Under the pieces are notes generated by a model that made no database searches, was not told where the DNA came from, and saw nothing but the letters and a program-made list of their open reading frames with translations. A stretch of 64,000 nucleotides of DNA from contig CAVZYX010000005.1 of assembly GCA_963779645.1 (NCBI GenBank), positions 1,178,001 to 1,242,000 on the forward strand, written 5' to 3'. The stretch comes from CALMBW01 sp963779645. Lineage in GTDB: Bacteria; Actinomycetota; CADDZG01; WHSQ01. The position numbers were made by a program, and so were the translations under genes. Of this stretch, positions 24,632 through 31,629 are shown piece after piece. How positions within the stretch are numbered: the first letter of the stretch is position 1; the number at the start of each line of letters is the position of its first letter.

Positions 24632-24892
24632 ATGGAGGTTGGTGTGAAGGAACTGAAGGATCGGCTCAGCGAGTACCTCCGCCGAGTGCGGGCTGGTGAG
24701 ATCGTAACCATCACCGATCGAGGGAAGCCAGTGGCCATTCTTTGCCCCGTGGGTCTCCCTCAGCACATCCGGGAGATGTTGATGGATGGCCGCGCGACCT
24801 GGTCGGGGAAGACGGGACCTCTCGACCTGGAGCCGGTCAACGTTCCTCCGGGGTTCTCGATCGCCGACTACATCTCCGAGGACAGGCGATGA
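24632..24892 (+). CDS. Phd/YefM-family antitoxin
   Basis: 86 residues from ATG 24632. The DNA-binding N-terminus is classical: VGVKELKDRLSEYLRRVRAG and VTITDRGKPVAILCPV. The C-terminus (residues about 50-86), rich in Pro and acidic residues, would wrap around the toxin. Its TGA overlaps the ATG of the PIN toxin gene (24889-24892). Such pairs repress their own promoter, here the AT-rich gap 24567-24631, which is shared with the XRE-nucleotidyltransferase gene. Confidence 0.85.
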   Translation: MEVGVKELKDRLSEYLRRVRAGEIVTITDRGKPVAILCPVGLPQHIREMLMDGRATWSGKTGPLDLEPVNVPPGFSIADYISEDRR

Positions 24893-25317
24893 ACGGTTAC
24901 TTCGACTCCAGTGCTCTGGCGAAGGTCGCCCTTGGGGAGAAAGGCGACGAGGATGTTCGCCGCTTGATCGCCTCGGTTGAGATCGCGGCGTCTTCACGTA
25001 TCGGAGTCGTTGAGTGTCATTCTGCGGTCCGTCGTTCAGCGCACGAAGGCGTTTTGAGGGATGCCGATCTGGGATCCGCTCTAAGGAATCTGTCGAAACT
25101 TTGGAATGGCGTTCTAGTCGTTGAGGCTGACAGAACTGTTTGTAATAGAGCTATCGAAATCTTGGCAACCATGCGACTCCGCGGTAGTGATGCGATCCAT
25201 CTCGCATCTGCTTTGCAGTTCGCGGGTAAGGATCTTGAGACGACCACTTTCGCTGCGTGGGACGAGCGTCTCAGGCGTGCTGCAGACTCAGTGGGCTTCA
25301 CTTTGTTTCCGGCCTAG
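24889..25317 (+). CDS. PIN-domain ribonuclease toxin (VapC-like)
   Basis: 142 residues. The acidic catalytic residues of PIN domains are present: Asp6 in YFDSSAL, Glu42 in GVVECHSA, Asp101 in GSDAIHLASA and Asp125 in AAWDERL. VapC enzymes cut tRNA or rRNA with Mg2+. The start overlaps the antitoxin stop; the stop overlaps that of the convergent integrase gene by 4 bases. Together with the Phd-type partner it forms a complete type II toxin-antitoxin module. Confidence 0.85.
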   Translation: MNGYFDSSALAKVALGEKGDEDVRRLIASVEIAASSRIGVVECHSAVRRSAHEGVLRDADLGSALRNLSKLWNGVLVVEADRTVCNRAIEILATMRLRGSDAIHLASALQFAGKDLETTTFAAWDERLRRAADSVGFTLFPA

Positions 25318-26279
25318 CCCAGCGATTGATCGATGAGAGTCGCTATCGCAGCTGCGGCCTCCGTTTGCATGTGCGGGATGGCGTGGCTGTAGACGTCGAG
25401 CGTGAATGCAATCGTCGAGTGGCCTAGCCGTTCCGACACGATCTTCGGGTGAACGTCTGCCTGGAGCGCCAGGGTCGCATGGGTGTGGCGCAGGTCGTGC
25501 AACCGGATCCTCGGTACACCCGCCTGCTTAGCAAGCGTCTTGAAGTGTTTCGTTACCTCGGAGGGATGTAGAGGTCGTCCATTCTTCTGCTCGAACACTA
25601 GACCCGACTTGTTTAGCCGGGAGTCGCGTAGTGACCTGAGGATCGAGACTGTCCGGGGATCGAGAGCTACTACACGGGCGCTGCGAGCTGTCTTAGGAGT
25701 TGAGAACTTCAGGCCATGTGGCAGCTGGAGAAGTGTTTGACGGACGGCGAGATCGCCACGCTCGAGGTCGACATCAGACCAGCGCAGGCCCAACGCTTCG
25801 CCCCGCCGCAAACCTGTCATCGCGATCAGGTGATAGACCTCGTACCACTCGTGCTCCTTGATCGCGGACAGAAAGGTTGCCAACTCCACCGCTGTCCAGG
25901 TCTTCATCTCCGGCTGGGCGCTCGCCCTCAGTTTCGGGGGATCGGCAGCATGGCAGGGATTCGACTCTAGGTAACCCCACCGGATCGCATCTTTGAAGAC
26001 ACGATGCAGTGTCGTGTGCACTCGCCGGATCGTCGCGGGAGCCAGGCCCCCGTTGCCCTTCGCTAGCCCCTCGATCGCGAGTGTGGCGTACAGGTCGTTG
26101 AGCTTCTCGCCGGTGATCGAATTCAGGCGGGAGCGGCCGAGATACGGAACGATGTGATGCCTTACGTGCACGCTGTAGTTGAGCTGTGTCGCTTCTCTGA
26201 TGGTGGGCTTGATCGCCGGGAGCCATCGCTTCGTTAGGAAAGTACCCAGCGTGATGTTCGCGTTCTTCTTGGCCGCCAT
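25314..26279 (-). CDS. Tyrosine recombinase / integrase
   Basis: 321 residues. The core-binding domain is at about 10-110 (TLGTFLTKRWLPAIKPTIRE), the catalytic domain at about 130-315. The catalytic set is complete: Arg158 (MTGLRRGEALGL), Lys196 (STPKTARS), His261 and Arg264 (LHDLRHTHATLAL), His287 (ERLGHSTI), nucleophile Tyr297 (TLDVYSHA). Phage and ICE integrases usually carry another 60-80 residue arm-binding domain in front; it is missing here, so the protein is either N-terminally shortened or of a simpler subgroup. No excisionase-like gene is seen. It marks the right end of the island. Confidence 0.9.
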   Translation of the reverse strand: MAAKKNANITLGTFLTKRWLPAIKPTIREATQLNYSVHVRHHIVPYLGRSRLNSITGEKLNDLYATLAIEGLAKGNGGLAPATIRRVHTTLHRVFKDAIRWGYLESNPCHAADPPKLRASAQPEMKTWTAVELATFLSAIKEHEWYEVYHLIAMTGLRRGEALGLRWSDVDLERGDLAVRQTLLQLPHGLKFSTPKTARSARVVALDPRTVSILRSLRDSRLNKSGLVFEQKNGRPLHPSEVTKHFKTLAKQAGVPRIRLHDLRHTHATLALQADVHPKIVSERLGHSTIAFTLDVYSHAIPHMQTEAAAAIATLIDQSLG

Positions 26280-26334
26280 CCAACGAAACTAGATGGCGAT
26301 CCCTCGTCTGGGTGTGAAGAAGCTCACAGGTTGG

Positions 26335-27459
26335 CTAGGGAGTGACTGAAACGTAGCGGAGTTCAGTCCCCGCGGTGCCCACCTTCTCGTAGACGATCCG
26401 GTAGATGTTCGAACTGTCGGTCGTAATCGCGACGTCGGGAAGTGGATCGGCTTCCGTGTCGGAAGCAACCGTCTCGACTTTCGAAGGATCCTCAAGGTCA
26501 TCAAGGCTTGGGCCCGTCGTGAACATCAGGTCCCAGTCACCCTCGGAGTTGAGCTGAAGCCAGGTGATCGCAACTGATTCGTGTCCGACTGCCACCCGTG
26601 GAGTACGAGCGACCACGCCATGGAGACGCCAACTATCCCATTCGGAGGGCCCGTCGGGTCGCATGCTCCACACACCGGGCGAGCCGTCGGCTGCAAGGTA
26701 CGAGGCGTACAGGTACCCGTCCGAGTCAGTTGCGAGCGATGGGTATCCGGCGTAGCCGGCTGTCGACGACGCTGTGCCCTGACCGCCGATCACTCCGTCG
26801 CCCGTGGTGGAGTAGCGGACGGCTAGACCCCCACCCGCCGTTACCCAAACCACGCGGATATCTCCTTCAGGAGTTACTACAACGTTGCTCACCGAGTCAG
26901 CGCACGGCGCACAACTGTTGAAGAGAACCTGATGAAGATCCCAGGTCAGGCCGCCATCGGTCGACCGCGATAGAAAGCCATTGTTGCGGACGACGTTGAC
27001 CGAGTAGAGCGTGCTGCCTTCGACGATCGAGTTAAAGCGACCGGATGCGAGTGACCTCGTCTTTCCGGGTGTGGCTATCGGCGTGCCGCGATCCCACGTC
27101 GTTCCTTCGTCGATCGAACGACGCACGACCGTACCGACCTGGTTGTTCTGAGCGACGTGTGGGTAGCCGGCCGTGTCGACCGTGATCCCACCCGGAGCTC
27201 CGGCCGGAAGGTTGGACATCAGACCACCCGGGGCCAGCTCGGTCTCGGCAGCATCGAGACGCCAGAGAGCGGTCCCCGATCCCTTGCTCCCCAACACGTA
27301 CAGCTTGCCGTCAGGTGACAGTGAGATCGAATCCAGCGACGCCCCAGAGCTTCCGGTGATGGTCGTCGCAGAGAAGACGCGTTCTTGGGTTTCGGATGCG
27401 AACGCGGGAACACCCGCGAGCACCATGCCGAACGCGAGTCCAAGAGCTACGCGACGCAT
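26335..27459 (-). CDS. Secreted BNR/sialidase-like beta-propeller protein
   Basis: 374 residues with a signal peptide (VALGLAFGMVLAGVPAFA). Two clear Asp-box (BNR) motifs SIDEGTTWDRG and STDGGLTWDLH, plus several degenerate ones, indicate a six-bladed propeller as in exo-sialidases and other sugar-binding propellers. The catalytic Arg triad and Tyr/Glu of true sialidases cannot be confirmed, so enzymatic activity is open. Its ATG overlaps the stop of the upstream gene (ATGA at 27457-27461), so both are on one transcript starting above 29186. Confidence 0.7.
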   Translation of the reverse strand: MRRVALGLAFGMVLAGVPAFASETQERVFSATTITGSSGASLDSISLSPDGKLYVLGSKGSGTALWRLDAAETELAPGGLMSNLPAGAPGGITVDTAGYPHVAQNNQVGTVVRRSIDEGTTWDRGTPIATPGKTRSLASGRFNSIVEGSTLYSVNVVRNNGFLSRSTDGGLTWDLHQVLFNSCAPCADSVSNVVVTPEGDIRVVWVTAGGGLAVRYSTTGDGVIGGQGTASSTAGYAGYPSLATDSDGYLYASYLAADGSPGVWSMRPDGPSEWDSWRLHGVVARTPRVAVGHESVAITWLQLNSEGDWDLMFTTGPSLDDLEDPSKVETVASDTEADPLPDVAITTDSSNIYRIVYEKVGTAGTELRYVSVTP

Positions 27460-29186
27460 CAGGGGCCGTAGACCGTCGTGATCTCAAGCGGGAAACGCTC
27501 CGTCGTGGCGTAAGCCTCACCGACATTGCCCATCTGACCCGGAACCATGTACTGCGCTTGCTGTACGCCCATCTCGCTGAACGGGAAACCGAACGGCTTG
27601 TTGTCGGTGTCACCGGTTGCGTAGAAGTGGATCCCGTGCGCACCGAAGGAACCCTGGGCACCGACCGGATCGCTTCCGCTACCGTCGTCGAAGTTCGCGT
27701 CGTCACGGTAGTAAGAGGTAAGGACTCCGGGGCCGGGACGGGTCTCGGCCGTGTAGTAGACGATCGAGCCGCTCGGCCCTGCGAGTTGCTCCCAGAAACC
27801 GACGGGTGAGAAGGCCTGCAAGGTCGGATCGGCGATGTCGTAATGAGATTCGGCGGGCGTTCCCTCGCCGATGTCGACGTTTCCGACTTTCTCGTCGTTG
27901 ACGCCATCGACAGGCACACCTTCTGCGGCAGTCACAGGGCTGTAGAAGCGAGTGATCGCGCCTTGGTTGTTGTCCCACATCGAGTAGATGCCGTCGGGTG
28001 GGATCGGGTGCACCCGCAGGTAGAAGATGTCGTAGAAGATCTGGTCGTAGAGCATGTAGAGACGGGTCACGTTCGTACCTGACTTGGCGCCCCACGTCTC
28101 GCGCATCACACGGATCGGGCCGGAACGCTCACCCAAGGTAACGCTCGACTCTTCCCAAGCTTTGTCGCCGATGAAGCCGATCGACACTGCTTGCTCCCTC
28201 GTCTGCTGGAACGCACGACCCTTCCATTGGTCGATCAGGTCGGGGCCGTAACCCTCTTCGGTGGCGAGGTGGATCTCGTCGGCTACCCAACGGCCCGCCC
28301 AGTGAAATGTGTAGGTGTCGCTCGTGAACGTGGCCCAGTCGCGTGGGCGACGAGCGCCGTTGCGCGTGGGGGCCGGACCCTCATCCGTTAGCTCGTCATC
28401 ATCGCCGTCGGGGCCGTCACAGATCGGGCCCTCGGGGATGCCTTGACCACCACGGACCGACGTGAAGCGGTCGCCGAACTCGTCGCGCTCATAGGAGACG
28501 TAACCCTCGCCGAAGTTGTGCTCGATGCCTTCAACCGAAACCACATAGACGTAGCTGACCAACTCAGTGACCGGATCCTTGATCGCAACTTCGTACGGCG
28601 TCACCCCATCGACAGGAGTGGCTCCGACGGCTGCCCGGCCCCCAGCGTCGCGCGCCATGAACACGAGCTCGTCGTCGTCATCGAAACCTGGAACGTTGTC
28701 TGGTGTCGTGATCGGCTCGCCCTCGGGATACTTCGCGTAGCAGCGTCCGGCCTGCTTGCGATAGACCTCTTCGTCGAAGACGTAGGTGAGCTCCGGATCG
28801 TACCCAGAGTAGGGACCGTTCTCCCCACCGAAGTTGGCGAGGTAGCGCCAGAAACGCTCGTCTACCTGCGAAGGGATCTCTCGGAACGAGCCGTCGTCAT
28901 CAACGCTGAAAACAGCCAGTGAATCCACAGCGACGTTCGCACCGTCCGTGCTCGAACCCGGGGGAGTGACCTCTTGGGCATTCTGCTCATCGGTTTCCAG
29001 GACACGCACCGGCACGGGGGCGGGGGCAGAGAGCTCGGGGAGATCGAGGCCGTTTAGAACGACCGGGGAGGCTTCCCTAGGCGCCGTTAAGGGAAGAGGA
29101 GCGATCGGAGCCAGCTGGGCGCCGGCGGCAGGCACGGCGCCCGAAGCGATGATGAGTGGTGCGACGAGAAGGGAGACGCGCTTCAC
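27459..29186 (-). CDS. Large secreted protein of unknown function
   Basis: 575 residues from GTG 29186 with CAGGAGG 7 bases upstream. A signal peptide (VSLLVAPLIIASGAVPAAGA) is followed by a Pro/Ala-rich linker and a large beta-rich domain with acidic clusters (FDDDDELVFMARDAGG, GPDGDDDELTDEG) that may bind calcium. Aromatic-rich strands such as YTFHWAGRWVADEIHL and YDQIFYDIFYLRVHP suggest a carbohydrate- or lipid-facing beta fold. I do not recognise the family. It is the first gene of a two-gene operon with the BNR propeller protein and has the shared GGCGAA-CTGGG motif 65 bp upstream. Confidence 0.6.
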   Translation of the reverse strand: MKRVSLLVAPLIIASGAVPAAGAQLAPIAPLPLTAPREASPVVLNGLDLPELSAPAPVPVRVLETDEQNAQEVTPPGSSTDGANVAVDSLAVFSVDDDGSFREIPSQVDERFWRYLANFGGENGPYSGYDPELTYVFDEEVYRKQAGRCYAKYPEGEPITTPDNVPGFDDDDELVFMARDAGGRAAVGATPVDGVTPYEVAIKDPVTELVSYVYVVSVEGIEHNFGEGYVSYERDEFGDRFTSVRGGQGIPEGPICDGPDGDDDELTDEGPAPTRNGARRPRDWATFTSDTYTFHWAGRWVADEIHLATEEGYGPDLIDQWKGRAFQQTREQAVSIGFIGDKAWEESSVTLGERSGPIRVMRETWGAKSGTNVTRLYMLYDQIFYDIFYLRVHPIPPDGIYSMWDNNQGAITRFYSPVTAAEGVPVDGVNDEKVGNVDIGEGTPAESHYDIADPTLQAFSPVGFWEQLAGPSGSIVYYTAETRPGPGVLTSYYRDDANFDDGSGSDPVGAQGSFGAHGIHFYATGDTDNKPFGFPFSEMGVQQAQYMVPGQMGNVGEAYATTERFPLEITTVYGP

Positions 29187-29248
29187 CTATAGACCTCCTG
29201 GAAACGGGGCCGTGCTGAGTCCCGCGAAGAGACCAACTACGGCGGCTT

Positions 29249-29265
29249 GTCCCAGTTCGCCCTAG
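29249..29265 (-). promoter_or_regulatory. Shared upstream motif, copy A
   Basis: On the minus strand the core reads GGCGAACTGGG (29251-29261), 65-75 bp before the start of the secreted-protein gene at 29186. Copies B and C stand at nearly the same distance before two other secreted-protein genes. Confidence 0.45.
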
Positions 29266-29301
29266 ATGCCCCTATTCCTTCCTCGGGGATAGGCTAGAAG
29301 C

Positions 29302-29829
29302 ATGGTCCTGGGCCGGCGCTCCTTGTTCCCGATGTGTCTGTTGCTTCTCCTGCCCACGGTGACGGCCGCTCACGACCACCGGCCCCCCAGAACTGTCCTT
29401 CGCCACGCCGGCGAAAGTGTTCAGAAGGGCCAACTGCTGCAGTACTGCTGGGTGACTCAGGTCGATGACGGGAACGCTCTCAGCGAATGCGAGGACAGAG
29501 TCTGGGATTTCCCGAACAGGGACCGAGTCGATCCGCAGGACCGTCTGGTGATCCGGATCTTCAAGACCACCGAACCCACGAGCTTCTCTATAGAGGCGTG
29601 GCCGGAGCGCGGCGACGAGATCACCGGCCCCACGGGTGGATCCGAGTCGTTGCCCTTCGTACTAGAGCCGCGGGTAGTCGACGGCGAAGTGGTCGCGTGG
29701 AACGTGATCTTCACGGTCGTGGAGACCGATCGCCACTACTTCATCCGGGCCGGGGGAACGTGGCCGGACGAGCAAGGCGCGCCGGAGTCGAACCAGGACG
29801 CTTACTGGTTATTCCACCTCCGCACCTAG
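29302..29829 (+). CDS. Secreted protein of unknown function
   Basis: 175 residues with a signal peptide (LFPMCLLLLLPTVTAAHDH). The mature part has a beta-rich pattern: QKGQLLQYCWVTQVDDGN, RLVIRIFKTTEPTSFSIEAW and WNVIFTVVETDRHYFIRAGG, and two cysteines about 18 residues apart that could pair. No family is recognised. It is the only plus-strand gene in the secreted-protein cluster and is divergent from the gene at 29186; its stop is 6 bp from the convergent beta-helix gene. Confidence 0.6.
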   Translation: MVLGRRSLFPMCLLLLLPTVTAAHDHRPPRTVLRHAGESVQKGQLLQYCWVTQVDDGNALSECEDRVWDFPNRDRVDPQDRLVIRIFKTTEPTSFSIEAWPERGDEITGPTGGSESLPFVLEPRVVDGEVVAWNVIFTVVETDRHYFIRAGGTWPDEQGAPESNQDAYWLFHLRT

Positions 29830-29835
29830 CTGCGT

Positions 29836-31509
29836 CTACGGCTCCGGCGGTGTGTCGAAGAAGTCGCAGCCCGGTGGATCTCGAAGTTCCGGGTCGTCGC
29901 GGTCGTACGTCGCGCATGCAGCGATGAGTGCCGACTTCTGCGGATTGTTGGGCAGCCCGAACGAACCGCCGCTGTCGCAGTCCGGCAGGCCCCCCGGATA
30001 AACGGTGTTCGACGTGACCGTCTCTTCGGGGCCGACGTTTTCCTGCCAGCAGTTGCCGCCGCCTTGGTCGTCCCACCAGAAGTCCGTGCCGTTCAGATCG
30101 ACCACTTGCCCGGGCGTCAGACCGAGGAAGTTGCGGAAGTACATGTTGTTGTGAGATGTGTCGTACGCCTTCGCGGGGTCGTACTCCTCACGGATCGCGG
30201 CGGGGACGCTGAACAGCATGAAGCCGGCGCGCCAGTTGTCCCAGACCTGGTTCTCCTCGATGAGGTTCCAGTTACCTCCGGCGATCACGAGTCCGGCCCC
30301 CACGGGGGCCGGAACGACCGGACAGACTGTTCCCGACCACACCGGCTCGCCCTTCGGGGGCTTGTAACCGCGCTCTGCAGGCGGTGCATCGCAGATGCCC
30401 GAGTGCACGAACTCCTCGACGTAGTTGTGGTTGTTCGAATAGATCTTGTTGTTCGTGAACCACGCGTGGTCCTGCGGCAGGCCAGGGTGGCCGGCGAAGA
30501 TCGAGTCTGTCGTCAACCCCGTCTGGTTCTCGTAGAACTCGTTGTCGTGCACGTATACGGAGTTTCCCGCAGTGCCCGAGTAGCCGAGCGCGCTGTGGTG
30601 ACTCTTGCAGTTGAAGACTTCGATCGCCCAGCGTTCCTTCTGTGTGTAGTCGGTGCTTTCGGAGTTCACGTCGGAGGCGGAGCCCGGATAAATGAGCGAG
30701 TCCCCATTGTTGTAGCCGTCGCAGTTCTTGTAGACGCCATGGTCGACGGCGAACGTGAGGAACCCGTACTCGTCGTTGTAACGAGCCGTGACCTTGTCGA
30801 TCACGAACCCATCCGTCTCGAGAACGTATAGGGCATTGAACTCGAACAGCTCGATCGTGAAGTTGCGGAAGTAGGCGCCGTCTGCTCTATCGGCGCGGAT
30901 GCCGTTGAGCTTCGTGAACTGACCTTCCTCGTTGAAGCCTCCGGTGATCAGAACATCGGTGGGCTTCTCGCCCGTTCCCTCTAGCTGAAGGTTGCACTGT
31001 GGAGCGTTGCATACACGCTCCTCGTCGCCCGGTGTGATGTCACCGAAGATCCCGATCAGGTTCTGCGCGTGCGGACAGGTGATCTGTTGCTCGTAGCTAA
31101 GGATCGGAGCGCCTTGTTCCTCACCTGATTGCTCCAAGGCTTCGGCGCACTCGGGCTTCGCGCGGGTGGGCTTCTCGCGGTACGTGCCGGGCAGCAGGTA
31201 GATCGTCGTGCCCTTCTTGCTCACATGGTTGACAGCGTCTTGGATGTTGCGGAACCTGCAGGTCTTCAGCAGTTTGAGGTTGTCTTTGCGGAGTTGCGTG
31301 TCCTTGATCTTCTTGATCTTGGCGCGGCTCTTCTTCTTACAGACCACTAGGTTCGGCTTGGCGATCATCGGCCGGTACTTCGGCACCGTGCCGGTCCCGT
31401 CGGGGAAGAAGGCCTCGCGTTCGGCATGACCCTGAGCCACTCCAGAGCCGGCGACCACCGCCATCATCAGAAAGACGGCGAGCAACGGCTTGCGCAAAAC
31501 GGTCCTCAT
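29836..31509 (-). CDS. Secreted right-handed beta-helix protein (pectate-lyase-like fold)
   Basis: 557 residues with a signal peptide (LLAVFLMMAVVAGSGVAQG). After a Lys-rich segment the opening NIQDAVNHVSKKGTTIYLLP is the typical first turn of parallel beta-helix proteins. Repeats follow, such as GAYFRNFTIELFEFNALYVL, NSVYVHDNEFYENQTGL, AWFTNNKIYSNNHNYVEEF and WNLIEENQVWDNWRAGFML, with Asn ladders. Such proteins bind or cleave polysaccharides. I see no certain catalytic residues. Motif copy B lies 54 bp upstream, so it is probably co-regulated with the neighbouring secreted proteins. Confidence 0.8.
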   Translation of the reverse strand: MRTVLRKPLLAVFLMMAVVAGSGVAQGHAEREAFFPDGTGTVPKYRPMIAKPNLVVCKKKSRAKIKKIKDTQLRKDNLKLLKTCRFRNIQDAVNHVSKKGTTIYLLPGTYREKPTRAKPECAEALEQSGEEQGAPILSYEQQITCPHAQNLIGIFGDITPGDEERVCNAPQCNLQLEGTGEKPTDVLITGGFNEEGQFTKLNGIRADRADGAYFRNFTIELFEFNALYVLETDGFVIDKVTARYNDEYGFLTFAVDHGVYKNCDGYNNGDSLIYPGSASDVNSESTDYTQKERWAIEVFNCKSHHSALGYSGTAGNSVYVHDNEFYENQTGLTTDSIFAGHPGLPQDHAWFTNNKIYSNNHNYVEEFVHSGICDAPPAERGYKPPKGEPVWSGTVCPVVPAPVGAGLVIAGGNWNLIEENQVWDNWRAGFMLFSVPAAIREEYDPAKAYDTSHNNMYFRNFLGLTPGQVVDLNGTDFWWDDQGGGNCWQENVGPEETVTSNTVYPGGLPDCDSGGSFGLPNNPQKSALIAACATYDRDDPELRDPPGCDFFDTPPEP

Positions 31510-31562
31510 CGGTATCGGGCTCCTCAGATCGGCTTACGGGGGGCGGCTTCATAGCCGATATG

Positions 31563-31575
31563 CCCAGATTTCGCC
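31563..31575 (-). promoter_or_regulatory. Shared upstream motif, copy B
   Basis: On the minus strand GGCGAAATCTGGG, 54-66 bp before the beta-helix gene start at 31509. Same orientation as copies A and C. Confidence 0.45.
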
Positions 31576-31629
31576 ATAAACCTACCCGTTCCTGTACTTG
31601 GGTTGCTGCGGCCCCGAGGGCCGCGCCTA

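Larger units (their letters stand above)
22100..26300. mobile_element. Putative small integrated island with tyrosine recombinase and toxin-antitoxin-like genes
   Basis: The 4.2 kb between the subtilase terminator and the secreted-protein cluster contains only accessory-type genes: a membrane protein, a DUF4160/DUF2442 pair, an XRE-nucleotidyltransferase, a Phd/PIN pair and an integrase at one edge. Several are less GC-rich than the core genes. No flanking direct repeats or tRNA were found, so the limits are approximate and integration is an inference from the integrase and cargo. Confidence 0.45.
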
